Positions 8,828 to 20,737 of a stretch of 64,000 nucleotides of DNA are shown piece after piece. Under the pieces are notes generated by a model. It made no database searches and was not told the DNA's origin. It saw only the letters and a list, made by a program, of their open reading frames with translations. The translations under genes and the position numbers were made by a program. How positions within the stretch are numbered: the first letter of the stretch is position 1; every line of letters starts with the position of its first letter. Origin of the DNA: Streptomyces phaeoluteigriseus (GTDB lineage Bacteria; Actinomycetota; Actinomycetes; Streptomycetales; Streptomycetaceae); the NCBI RefSeq assembly GCF_001896135.2, contig NZ_MPOH02000017.1:196862-260861 (forward strand), read 5' to 3'.

Positions 8828-10333
8828 GTGGACCTGGCTTTGGCGCCGGAGACCCTGGCGCGCTGGCAGTTCGGCATCACGACCGTCTACCACTTCCTGT
8901 TTGTTCCCCTGACGATCTCGCTGGCCGCGCTGACCGCCGGACTCCAGACCGCGTGGGTGCGCACAGAGAAGGAGAAGTACCTCAGGGCGACGAAGTTCTG
9001 GGGCAAGCTCTTCCTGATCAACATCGCGATGGGCGTCGTCACCGGCATCGTGCAGGAGTTCCAGTTCGGCATGAACTGGTCGGACTACTCCCGCTTCGTC
9101 GGCGACGTCTTCGGAGCGCCGCTGGCCTTCGAGGCCCTCATCGCCTTCTTCTTCGAGTCCACCTTCATCGGCCTGTGGATCTTCGGCTGGGACAAGCTGC
9201 CCAAGAAGATCCACCTGGCCTGCATCTGGATGGTCTCGATCGGCACGCTGCTGTCGGCGTACTTCATCCTCGCGGCCAACTCCTGGATGCAGCACCCCGT
9301 CGGCTATCGCATCAACGAGGCGAAGGGTCGCGCGGAACTCACCGACTTCTGGCTCGTCCTTACCCAGAACACCGCGCTCAACCAGGTCTTCCACAGCTTC
9401 TCGGCGGCCTTCTTGACGGGTGGCGCCTTCATGGTGGGCATCGCCGCCTTCCACCTGATGCGCAAGAGGCACATCCCCGAGATGCGGACCTCGCTGCGGC
9501 TCGGACTGGTCACCCTGGCGGTCGGCGGACTGCTCACCGCGGTCAGCGGCGACACCCTCGGCAAGGTCATGTACGAGCAGCAGCCGATGAAGATGGCCGC
9601 GGCAGAGGCGCTGTGGGACGGCGAGGAGCCCGCGCCCTTCTCCGTGTTCGCCTACGGCGACGTCGACAAGGGTCACAACAAGGTCGCCCTGGAGATACCC
9701 GGCCTGTTGTCCTTCCTGGCGCACAGCGACTTCGAGTCGTACGTGCCCGGCATCAACGACACCAATGAGGCCCTCCAGAAGAAGTTCGGCCCCGGTGACT
9801 ACAAGCCCATCGTCCCCGTCGCCTACTGGGGCTTCCGCTGGATGATCGGCTTCGGCATGGCGTCGCTCTCCCTCGGCCTGGTCGGGCTGTGGCTCACACG
9901 CAAGAGGTTCCTCCTGCCGGCCGCCCTGCGGACCGGGGAGGACGAGGTGCCCCGTCTGGTCCTGCTGAAGAAGCCCCTCGGCGCGAAGCTCACCCGCCTG
10001 TACTGGCTGCTGGCCCTGTGGACCATGGCGTTCCCGCTGATCGCCAACTCCTGGGGCTGGATCTTCACCGAGATGGGCCGCCAGCCCTGGGTCGTGTACG
10101 GCGTCATGCAGACGCGGGACGCGGTCTCCCCCGGCGTCTCCCAGGCCGAGATCCTCACCTCGATGATCGCCTTCACGGTGCTGTACGCCATCCTCGCCGT
10201 CGTCGAGGTCAAGCTGCTCGTGAAGTACGTGAAGGCCGGCCCGCCCGAGCTGACCGAGGCCGACCTCAACCCGCCCACGAAGATCGGCGGCGACTCCCGT
10301 GACGCCGACAAGCCGATGGCCTTCTCCTACTAG
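8828..10333 (+). CDS. cydA: Cytochrome bd ubiquinol/menaquinol oxidase subunit I
   Basis: 501 residues, multi-pass membrane subunit that carries hemes b558, b595 and d and oxidises quinol. GTG start with AAGGAG at 8815-8820. The quinol-loop motif GRQPW is present (EMGRQPWVVYG), and the loop is short, as in Gram-positive and actinobacterial enzymes. The N-terminal ARWQFGITTVYHFLF holds the conserved heme histidine. First gene of the cydA-cydB-cydCD operon under the Rex operator; it serves as the low-oxygen alternative to the bcc-aa3 branch. Confidence 0.97.
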   Translation: MDLALAPETLARWQFGITTVYHFLFVPLTISLAALTAGLQTAWVRTEKEKYLRATKFWGKLFLINIAMGVVTGIVQEFQFGMNWSDYSRFVGDVFGAPLAFEALIAFFFESTFIGLWIFGWDKLPKKIHLACIWMVSIGTLLSAYFILAANSWMQHPVGYRINEAKGRAELTDFWLVLTQNTALNQVFHSFSAAFLTGGAFMVGIAAFHLMRKRHIPEMRTSLRLGLVTLAVGGLLTAVSGDTLGKVMYEQQPMKMAAAEALWDGEEPAPFSVFAYGDVDKGHNKVALEIPGLLSFLAHSDFESYVPGINDTNEALQKKFGPGDYKPIVPVAYWGFRWMIGFGMASLSLGLVGLWLTRKRFLLPAALRTGEDEVPRLVLLKKPLGAKLTRLYWLLALWTMAFPLIANSWGWIFTEMGRQPWVVYGVMQTRDAVSPGVSQAEILTSMIAFTVLYAILAVVEVKLLVKYVKAGPPELTEADLNPPTKIGGDSRDADKPMAFSY

Positions 10334-10354
10334 GCCCGAGGGAGCTGCACAGTC

Positions 10355-11359
10355 ATGGAACTGCACGACGTCTGGTTCGTCCTCATCGCCGTCCTGTGGA
10401 TCGGCTACTTCTTCCTGGAGGGCTTCGACTTCGGGGTCGGCATCCTCACCAAGCTGCTCGCCCGCGACCGGCCCGAGCGGCGGGTGCTCATCAACACCGT
10501 CGGCCCCGTCTGGGACGGCAATGAGGTGTGGCTGCTCTCGGCGGGCGGCGCCACCTTCGCCGCCTTCCCGGAGTGGTACGCCACGCTCTTCTCCGGTTTC
10601 TATCTGCCCCTGCTGCTCATCCTCGTCTGCCTGATCGTGCGGGGCGTCGCCTTCGAGTACCGGGCCAAGCGGCCCGAGGAGAACTGGCAGCGCAACTGGG
10701 AGCACGCGATCTTCTGGACCTCGCTCCTCCCCGCGTTCCTGTGGGGTGTGGCCTTCGGCAACATCGTGCACGGTGTGAAGATCGACCAGGACTTCGAGTA
10801 CGTCGGCACCGTCGGAGACCTGCTCAACCCCTACGCGCTGCTCGGCGGTCTGGTCACCCTGACGCTGTTCACCTTCCACGGTGCGGTGTTCACGGCCCTC
10901 AAGACCGTCGGCGACATCCGCCGGCGGGCGCGGAAGCTGGCGACCAAGGTCGGTCTGCTGACCGCCGTTCTCGCGCTGGTCTTCCTGCTGTGGACGCAGA
11001 TCGACAGCGGTGACGGCAAGAGCCTCGTCGCGCTGGTCGTGGCCGTCGCCGCGCTCGTCGTGGCGCTGGTGGCGAACCAGGCGGGGCGGGAAGGCTGGTC
11101 GTTCGCCCTCTCCGGACTCACCATCGTGGCCGCCGTCACGATGCTGTTCCTGACGCTCTTCCCGAACGTCATGCCGTCCTCGCTCAACGCGGACTGGAAC
11201 CTCACGGTGACCAACGCCTCGTCGAGCCCGTACACCCTGAAGATCATGACCTGGTGCGCGGCGATCGCCACGCCGGTCGTCATGGTCTACCAGGCGTGGA
11301 CCTACTGGGTCTTCCGTAAGCGGATCGGTACGCAGCACCTCGCTGAGCCCGCGCACTGA
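10355..11359 (+). CDS. cydB: Cytochrome bd oxidase subunit II
   Basis: 334 residues. N-terminus MELHDVWFVLIAVLWIGYFF and the conserved LEGFDFGVGIL and GPVWDGNEVWLL motifs identify CydB. Multi-pass membrane protein that pairs with CydA. GGGAG at about 10340 precedes ATG 10355, and the gap from cydA is 21 bases, so the two are co-transcribed. Two parS sites lie just beyond its stop codon. Confidence 0.97.
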   Translation: MELHDVWFVLIAVLWIGYFFLEGFDFGVGILTKLLARDRPERRVLINTVGPVWDGNEVWLLSAGGATFAAFPEWYATLFSGFYLPLLLILVCLIVRGVAFEYRAKRPEENWQRNWEHAIFWTSLLPAFLWGVAFGNIVHGVKIDQDFEYVGTVGDLLNPYALLGGLVTLTLFTFHGAVFTALKTVGDIRRRARKLATKVGLLTAVLALVFLLWTQIDSGDGKSLVALVVAVAALVVALVANQAGREGWSFALSGLTIVAAVTMLFLTLFPNVMPSSLNADWNLTVTNASSSPYTLKIMTWCAAIATPVVMVYQAWTYWVFRKRIGTQHLAEPAH

Positions 11360-11375
11360 GTCCGAGTTGGGGCCT

Positions 11376-11389
11376 GTTTCACGTGAAAC
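11376..11389. promoter_or_regulatory. parS: parS centromere site
   Basis: Perfect palindrome GTTTCACGTGAAAC, extended to 16 bp by flanking T and A. This is the Streptomyces ParB-binding consensus. It lies between cydB and cydCD. Confidence 0.95.
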
Positions 11390-11409
11390 ATGCCCCTTGA
11401 GAAGAGGGT

Positions 11410-14913
<3,504 letters not shown>

Positions 14914-15067
14914 GGCGCGACCCTTCACCCGGTCGGTGCGAAGGTCCCCGGCTCTCATACTGAGTGAACGCCCGGCACGGTCCACGTTCGGCCATTCGGG
15001 GTCGGTCTTCCCCCAGGCGTACGACCAGAAGAGGACCGGGGCGGGTGGCCGGGACAGGATCGCTGAC

Positions 15068-16138
15068 ATGCCTTCACATCACCGTAGTCCGCTGCTCGTT
15101 CCGGTAGTGCTGTGTGCGGCCGCGGTGCTGGTGGCGCGGCCCGCGACCGCCGACGGTCAGCCGGGCGGTGACGGCGCGGGCTCCGGGCCCGGCTCCGGGC
15201 TCAGCGCGCAGGTGGCGCGGCTGTACGAGGAAGCGGCCGTGGCCAGCCAGGAGTACGAGGCGGGGCGCGTCGAGGCCGAGGCGCAACGGGTGAAGGTCCG
15301 GCGTCTGGAGCAACTCCTCGCCCGTGAGCGGCGGGAGATCACAGTGCTGCGTGACGACCTGGGCCGCATCGCGCGCGCCCAGTACCGCGGCAGCGGCGGG
15401 CTGCCGGTGGCCGCGCAGCTCGTCCTGTCGAGCAGCCCCGACGAGCTGATGCGAGGTCAGCGCGTTCTCTCGCGGACCAATCTGGCCGTGGACAGCGCGA
15501 TCGGCAAGAGCCGGCGGGCCGAGAACCGGTTGGCGGCCGACGAGGCGAGGGCGGCGGGCGCCCGGCGGGCGCTGGAGCGGCGCACCGCAGAACTGGCCGT
15601 GTTGAAGAAGGGCATCGCGCAGAAACTGGAACAGGCGCGGTGGCAGTTGCAGGGGCAGGCGGACGCCTCGGTCGCCGCGGGTTCCTGCCGAGGTGCCGAG
15701 CGGCTCGACGGGCCACCGACGCGTGACGCGCGGAAGTGGGTCGTACCGGTCGACGGCTACACCCTGTCCGCGGGCTTCGGCAGCGGCGGCGCCCGCTGGG
15801 CCGGTCGGCATACCGGTCAGGACTTCGCGGTACCGATCGGCACGCCGGTGAAGGCGGTCGGCGCGGGCCGTGTGGTGCGGGTGTCGTGCGGCGGCGCCTT
15901 CGGCATCGAGATCGTGCTCCAGCACGCCGACGGCTACTACACGCAGTACGCCCACCTGGCGTCCGTCGCCGTGGACCAGGGCGAGAGCGTGACGGCGGGC
16001 CGGTGGATCGGGCAGTCGGGCACCAGCGGCAACTCGACGGGCCCGCACCTGCACTTCGAGGTGCGGGTCACCCCGGAGATGGGGTCGGCGGTGGACCCGG
16101 TGCCGTGGCTGGCGGCACGCGGGGCACCCGTCGGGTAG
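15068..16138 (+). CDS. Secreted M23-family metallopeptidase with coiled coil
   Basis: 356 residues. A signal peptide (LLVPVVLCAAAVLVARPATA) is followed by a long charged helical region (residues about 45-210, rich in Arg/Glu/Ala heptads) and a C-terminal LytM/M23 domain. Zn ligands are visible in HTGQDFAVP (H-x3-D) and in the HLHFE motif after GNSTGP. The architecture matches NlpC/EnvC-like cell-wall hydrolases or their regulators: a coiled coil plus an endopeptidase that cuts peptidoglycan cross-links. ATG 15068 follows GACAGGATCG. Convergent, with 7 bases between, to the HAD gene. Confidence 0.87.
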   Translation: MPSHHRSPLLVPVVLCAAAVLVARPATADGQPGGDGAGSGPGSGLSAQVARLYEEAAVASQEYEAGRVEAEAQRVKVRRLEQLLARERREITVLRDDLGRIARAQYRGSGGLPVAAQLVLSSSPDELMRGQRVLSRTNLAVDSAIGKSRRAENRLAADEARAAGARRALERRTAELAVLKKGIAQKLEQARWQLQGQADASVAAGSCRGAERLDGPPTRDARKWVVPVDGYTLSAGFGSGGARWAGRHTGQDFAVPIGTPVKAVGAGRVVRVSCGGAFGIEIVLQHADGYYTQYAHLASVAVDQGESVTAGRWIGQSGTSGNSTGPHLHFEVRVTPEMGSAVDPVPWLAARGAPVG

Positions 16139-16145
16139 ACCTGGC

Positions 16146-17027
16146 TCAGTCGGAGGCCTGGAGTCGCTCGGTGACCAGCCGCTCGATGACGACGGCGACC
16201 CCGTCGTCGTTGTTGGCGACCGTCTGGCCGGAGGCCGCGGCGATCACATCCGGGTGCGCGTTGCCCATGGCGTACGAACGGCCCGCCCAGGTGAGCATCT
16301 CGACGTCGTTCGGCATGTCCCCGAACGCGACGACCTCCTCGTGCGAGATGCCCCGCTCCGCGCAGCACAGGGCGAGCGTGCTGGCCTTGGAGACACCCGG
16401 CCCGCTGATCTCCAGCAGCGCACTGGGGCTGGAACGGGTGACATTTGCGCGGTCACCGATGGCCAGCCGCGCCAGGGTGAGGAAGGCGTCGGGATCGAGC
16501 GTGGGATGGAACGCGAGGATCTTCAGCACCGGCTCACCGGCCCCCGGGGCGTCCGGCGCCAGCAGTCGCTCGGCGGGCGCGAGGGAGTCGGGGACCTCCA
16601 GGTGCATCTTGGGATACTCCGGCTCCTGGTAGAAGCCGTACGTCTGCTCGACCGCGTACACGGTCCCGGGCGCCGCCTCACGCAGCAGCCGCACGGCGTC
16701 CAGCGCGTTGTCCCGGGCCAGCTCGCGCACCTTCACGAAGCGGTGGGCGCCGGGGCCGCCGTGCAGGTCGACCACGGCGGCGCCGTTGCCGCAGATCGCC
16801 AGGCCGTGCCCGTGGACGTGGTCGCTGACGACGTCCATCCAGCGGGCGGGGCGGCCGGTGACGAAGAAGACCTCGATGCCCGCCTTCTCGGCGGCGGCGA
16901 GGGCCGCGACCGTACGCGGGGACACCGACTTGTCGTCGCGCAGCAGGGTCCCGTCGAGATCGGTGGCGATCAACCGCGGCGGGGAGGTGGCGGCCGGGGT
17001 CTCGGGCTGTCGAGTCGCTGAGGTCAC
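16146..17027 (-). CDS. HAD-superfamily (Cof-type) sugar phosphatase
   Basis: 293 residues. HAD motif I is IATDLDGTLL, motif II is FFVTGRPA, and motifs III/IV are the lysine in GVSKASTLAL with AFGDMPNDVEML. The large C2 cap between motifs II and III is typical of Cof/YbiV phosphatases, which act on sugar phosphates or related small molecules. GTG 17027 was chosen because GGGAGAA lies about nine bases upstream; the longer frame has no ribosome site. A paralogue lies at 26692-27507, coupled to serS. Confidence 0.88.
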   Translation of the reverse strand: MTSATRQPETPAATSPPRLIATDLDGTLLRDDKSVSPRTVAALAAAEKAGIEVFFVTGRPARWMDVVSDHVHGHGLAICGNGAAVVDLHGGPGAHRFVKVRELARDNALDAVRLLREAAPGTVYAVEQTYGFYQEPEYPKMHLEVPDSLAPAERLLAPDAPGAGEPVLKILAFHPTLDPDAFLTLARLAIGDRANVTRSSPSALLEISGPGVSKASTLALCCAERGISHEEVVAFGDMPNDVEMLTWAGRSYAMGNAHPDVIAAASGQTVANNDDGVAVVIERLVTERLQASD

Positions 17028-17128
17028 CCGGTCATTCTCCCGTATCGATCCGCACGGTCGTGCGGGAGTCCGCACGGATGAGTTGTGACCGGTGATGTCG
17101 CAGGTCGGCGCCGTTCCCGTGGCCGAGG

Positions 17129-18031
17129 TCAGCGCAGCTGCGCCGGGGCCTCCATGGCGATCTGCTCGAACACCTTCTGGTCCGCGGCGAAGTCGGAGTC
17201 CGGGATGGGCCAGTGGATGACGATCTCCGTGAAACCCAGCTCCTGGTGACGGCCCGCGAAGTCAACGAAGGCGTCGAGGGACCCCAGCGGCCGGCCGCGG
17301 TCCGGTGTGAACCCGGTGAGCAGGATCTTGTCCAGGGTGCGCACATCGCGTCCGAGCGCCACACAGGCGTCCGTGAGCTTCTCGATCTGGCCGCGGATGG
17401 CCTCGACCGACTGCTCGGGGGTGCCCTTCTCGAACAGCTTGGGGTCGCCGGTGGTCACCCAGGCCTGGCCGTGACGCGCGGCGAGCTTCAGGCCGCGCGG
17501 GCCGGTCGCGGCGACGGCGAAGGGCAGCCGGGGGCGCTGGACGCAGCCGGGGATGTTGCGCGCCTCGTGCGCCGAGTAGAAGTCGCCCTCGTAGGACACC
17601 GAGTCCTCGGTGAGCAGCCGGTCCAGGAGGGGTACGAACTCGGCGAAGCGGTCGGCCCGCTCGCGCGGCGTCCACGGGTCCTGGCCCAGGGCGGTGGCGT
17701 CGAAGCCGGTGCCGCCCGCGCCGATCCCGAGGGTGATCCGGCCGCCGGAGATGTCGTCCAGGGAGATCAGCTCCTTGGCGAGGTTCACCGGGTGCCGGAA
17801 GTTCGGCGAGGTCACGAGGGTGCCCAGGCGCAGCCGCTCGGTGGCGGTCGCGGCGGCGGTGAGCGTCGGGATCGCGCCGAACCAGGGGCCGTCGCGGAAG
17901 GTGCGCCAGGACAGATGGTCGTAGGTGTATCCGGTGTGGAAGCCGAGCTGCTCGGCGCGTGTCCAGGCCGAACGGCCGCCCTCGTGCCAGCGGAGGTACG
18001 GGAGGATCACGGTGCTCAGTCGCAGACTCAT
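17129..18031 (-). CDS. LLM-class F420/flavin-dependent oxidoreductase
   Basis: 300 residues, luciferase-like TIM barrel. Recognisable stretches are GYTYDHLSWRTFRDGPWFGA, RLRLGTLVTSPNFRHPVNLA, ISGGRITLGIGAGGTGFD and AATGPRGLKLAARHG. In actinobacteria such enzymes often use F420 instead of FMN; the substrate cannot be assigned. ATG 18031 opens MSLRLSTVILPY. A parS site lies 27 bases upstream of this start. Confidence 0.85.
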   Translation of the reverse strand: MSLRLSTVILPYLRWHEGGRSAWTRAEQLGFHTGYTYDHLSWRTFRDGPWFGAIPTLTAAATATERLRLGTLVTSPNFRHPVNLAKELISLDDISGGRITLGIGAGGTGFDATALGQDPWTPRERADRFAEFVPLLDRLLTEDSVSYEGDFYSAHEARNIPGCVQRPRLPFAVAATGPRGLKLAARHGQAWVTTGDPKLFEKGTPEQSVEAIRGQIEKLTDACVALGRDVRTLDKILLTGFTPDRGRPLGSLDAFVDFAGRHQELGFTEIVIHWPIPDSDFAADQKVFEQIAMEAPAQLR

Positions 18032-18057
18032 GTCGTCGAGAGTATGCGGACGACCGT

Positions 18058-18071
18058 GTTTCACGTGAAAC
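18058..18071. promoter_or_regulatory. parS: parS centromere site
   Basis: Third perfect GTTTCACGTGAAAC in the window, in the gap between the LLM oxidoreductase and kptA. Confidence 0.95.
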
Positions 18072-18158
18072 CGTCGCTGTACGCGCCGGGTCGGTCGCGG
18101 CCTGCGCAGTGACGGCGGTCACGGCAGCGGTCACAGCGGTGGTCCCGACGGAGAAGGA

Positions 18159-18707
18159 TCAGTGCTGCGCGGGAAAACGCAGGTACCGCGGCGGCACCGC
18201 CTTCGTCAGCCACACCCCGTTCGCGCTCACGTGGAAGACGTGGCCGTCGCGGTGCATGGCACCCGCGTCCACGGACAGCACCACCGGCCGTCCTCTGCGG
18301 GCGCCGACCCGGGTCGCGGTCTCCCGATCGGCGGAGAGGTGCACGTCGTGCCGGTTCATCGGCCGCAGCCCTTCGTCCCGGATCGCGTCCAGATGCGGGG
18401 CCACGGTCCCGTGGTAGAGGTACGGCGGCGGTGTCGCCTGGGGAAAGCCGAGTTCCACGTCGATGCTGTGACCCTGGCTGGCACGGATACGTGTGCCCTC
18501 GACCGCGAAGCGCTTCTTGTCGTTCGCGGCGACGACGTGGTCCAGCTCTTCCCGGGTGAAGTGGAATCCGTGGGCCGCGGCTGCCGCGATGAGCGTCTCG
18601 ATCTCGACCCAGCCGGCTTCGTCGAGCGTGAGGCCGATGCGCTCGGGCTGGTGGCGCAGGTGCTTGGAGAGGTACTTCGACACCTTCACGGTGCGTCTTT
18701 CGTCCAT
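18159..18707 (-). CDS. kptA: RNA 2'-phosphotransferase (Tpt1/KptA family)
   Basis: 182 residues. In eukaryotes Tpt1 moves the splice-junction 2'-phosphate of tRNA to NAD+. The family pattern is clear: SKYLSKHLRHQPERIGL, GWVEIETLI, FAVEGTRIRASQGHS, YLYHGT and GLRPMNRHDVHLSAD, with the basic/His core (R, H, R, R) of the NAD+-binding fold. Bacteria lack that tRNA splicing route, so the natural substrate is uncertain; ADP-ribosyl transfer to 5'-phosphate or 2'-phosphate ends has been reported for some members. ATG 18707. It stands alone next to a cluster of DnaA-box-like 9-mers. Confidence 0.9.
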   Translation of the reverse strand: MDERRTVKVSKYLSKHLRHQPERIGLTLDEAGWVEIETLIAAAAAHGFHFTREELDHVVAANDKKRFAVEGTRIRASQGHSIDVELGFPQATPPPYLYHGTVAPHLDAIRDEGLRPMNRHDVHLSADRETATRVGARRGRPVVLSVDAGAMHRDGHVFHVSANGVWLTKAVPPRYLRFPAQH

Positions 18708-18762
18708 CCGGTCAGCATGACGGCGAGACGAGGATCACGCATCGAGTTTTGTGCCCGATGTT

Positions 18763-18816
18763 TGATCCACAACCAACTGTAGTTATCCACAGGCAAATTG
18801 GAGATCCTGTGGACAA
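18763..18816. promoter_or_regulatory. Two DnaA boxes and one near-box
   Basis: TTATCCACA at 18783-18791 and TGTGGACAA (TTGTCCACA on the other strand) at 18808-18816 both fit the Streptomyces DnaA box. TGATCCACA at 18763-18771 is one base off. They lie between kptA and the hydrolase-SDR gene. Confidence 0.7.
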
Positions 18817-18941
18817 CGACCTGTCAGCCAACGGCGTTTCGGCAAGCGCGGCGCACCGTGCAGGACTTGAAGCACAGTGGTCGAAGAGGGCTGTCAGGAC
18901 GTCCACTTCGACGCCCGCACCGCCACTGGTCCTCAAACCCC

Positions 18942-20735
18942 CTACAGCGGCGGTTCCACACGCGCGAGACGCCTCAACATCCCCGGTGCGAAACGGGACA
19001 GGGCGTGCGAGATCCGCGCCTCGGGTGTGACCGGGACCACCGCCTCGTTGCGGGCCACGGCGCGCAGGATGGCGCTCGCGACCTTCTCCGGCGGGTAGTT
19101 GCGCAGCCCGTACATGCGTGCGGAGCGCTTCTGCCGACGCTTCTCCTCCTCCGCGTCGACACCGACGAACGTGGCGGTGGAGGTGATGTTCGTGTTGACC
19201 AATCCGGGACAGACCGCCGTGACTCCGATGTCCCGGCCGGCCAGTTCGGCGCGCAGACACTCGCTCAGCATCAGCACGGCCGCCTTGGACGCGCTGTAGG
19301 CGGGCAGCGATCTGGAGGGCTGGAAGGCGGCGGCGGAGGCGGTGTTGACGATGTGGCCGCCCTGGCCACGGTCCGCCATCTGCCTGCCGAAGAGACGGCA
19401 ACCATGGATGACGCCCCACAGGTTGACGTCCAGGACCTTGCGCCAGTCCTCCGGCGTGGTGTCCAGGAACGAACCCGACAGCCCGATGCCCGCGTTGTTC
19501 ACCAACACGTCCACCACGCCGTGTTCGGCAAGGACCTTCGCCGCGAGCTTCTCCATCGCCTGCTCGTCGGAGACGTCCACCGTCTCCGCCCAGGCATCCG
19601 CGGCACCGACGACACGGGCCAGCTCGGCGGTCCGGGAGGCGCTTTCGGTGTCCCGGTCGATGGCGATCACCCGCGCGCCCGCCTCGGCGAACGCGAACGC
19701 CGTCGCCCGTCCGATGCCGCTGCCCGCCCCGGTGACCAGCACCAACTGCCCGCCGAACCGGTCGGCGTAGGGACCGGCCGCCCTCGGACTCGCCGCCGCG
19801 TGGGGCGCCTCCCTGTCGCTCCCCCTCCCGCTCTCCCCTTCGGCTTCCACGGAGTTCACGAACTCCGTGATCCAGGAAGCCAGCTGATCGGGCCGAGTGC
19901 GCGGGACCCAGTGCTTCGCCTGGATCGTCCGACGCGTCAGACGCGGAGTCCACAACTCCAGGTCGTCGTAGAGCTGCTCCGACAGGAACACGTCCCCCAG
20001 GGGCGTGATGAGCTGCACGGGCGCGTGCGCGCGGGCGTCCGGGCGCGGACGGCGCAGCCGGGCCCGGACGTTGTCGCGGTAGAGCCAGGCACCGTGGGTT
20101 GCGTCGGAGGGCAGCGAGGAGGTGGGGTAATCACCGCCGGGCACCTTCTCCAGCCGCCGCAGGATGCCGGGCCAGCGCTTGCCGAGGGGCCCGCGCCAGG
20201 CGAGTTCGGGAAGCAGGGGGGTGTGGAGCAGGTACACGTACCAGGACTTCGCCCCCTGGCCGAGGAGTTGGCCGATACGCCGCGGAGTGGGCCGGGTGAG
20301 GCGCTTGTTGATCCAGTGACCGAAGTGGTCGAGGGACGGGCCGGACATCGACGTGAAGGACGCGATCCTGCCCTCACTGCGCTTGACCGTGACGAACTCC
20401 CACGACTGCACCGAGCCCCAGTCGTGCCCGACCAGATGCACCGGCCGGCCGGGGCTGACCGCGTCCACGACCGCCAGAAAGTCGTCCGTCAGCTTCTCCA
20501 GGGTGAAACCGCCCCGCAGCGGCCGCGGAGCGCTCGAACGGCCATGGCCCCGGACGTCGTACAGGACGACGTGGAAGTGGTCGGCCAGCCGGGACGCGAC
20601 CTCGGACCACACCTCCTTGCTGTCGGGATAGCCGTGCACCAGGACGACCGTCGGCCTCCCGGGGTCCCCCAGTTCGGCCACGCACAGCTCGATCCCGCCG
20701 GTCCGCACCCGGCGCTCGCGCGCATTCTCCAGCAT
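18942..20735 (-). CDS. Alpha/beta hydrolase - short-chain dehydrogenase fusion
   Basis: 597 residues with two enzymes in one chain. Residues about 1-300 form an alpha/beta hydrolase: VVLVHGYPDSKEVW (oxyanion region), YDVRGHGRSSAP, and a nucleophile-elbow position reading VGHDWGSV, where Asp replaces Ser as in epoxide hydrolases and dehalogenases. Residues about 325-597 form a classical SDR: VTGAGSGIGRA (NAD(P) binding), NNAGIG, a catalytic Ser in NTASAAAF and YSASKAA (Y-x3-K). The linker is Ser/Gly/Glu-rich. ATG 20735 follows GGAGGAG and starts two bases after the stop of the M24 gene, so translation is coupled. M. tuberculosis EphD has the same layout. Confidence 0.9.
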   Translation of the reverse strand: MLENARERRVRTGGIELCVAELGDPGRPTVVLVHGYPDSKEVWSEVASRLADHFHVVLYDVRGHGRSSAPRPLRGGFTLEKLTDDFLAVVDAVSPGRPVHLVGHDWGSVQSWEFVTVKRSEGRIASFTSMSGPSLDHFGHWINKRLTRPTPRRIGQLLGQGAKSWYVYLLHTPLLPELAWRGPLGKRWPGILRRLEKVPGGDYPTSSLPSDATHGAWLYRDNVRARLRRPRPDARAHAPVQLITPLGDVFLSEQLYDDLELWTPRLTRRTIQAKHWVPRTRPDQLASWITEFVNSVEAEGESGRGSDREAPHAAASPRAAGPYADRFGGQLVLVTGAGSGIGRATAFAFAEAGARVIAIDRDTESASRTAELARVVGAADAWAETVDVSDEQAMEKLAAKVLAEHGVVDVLVNNAGIGLSGSFLDTTPEDWRKVLDVNLWGVIHGCRLFGRQMADRGQGGHIVNTASAAAFQPSRSLPAYSASKAAVLMLSECLRAELAGRDIGVTAVCPGLVNTNITSTATFVGVDAEEEKRRQKRSARMYGLRNYPPEKVASAILRAVARNEAVVPVTPEARISHALSRFAPGMLRRLARVEPPL

Positions 20736-20737
20736 CG

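Noticed and set aside
8642..11356. Very long antisense open frame (about 900 codons) over cydA-cydB
   Set aside because: It mirrors cydA and cydB codon by codon, has no ribosome site and a His/Asp/Gly/Arg-biased translation typical of the antisense of GC-rich genes.
18221..18240. Additional parS around CACGTG at 18227
   Set aside because: Only CACGTG plus two flanking bases match; too few of the 14 parS positions.
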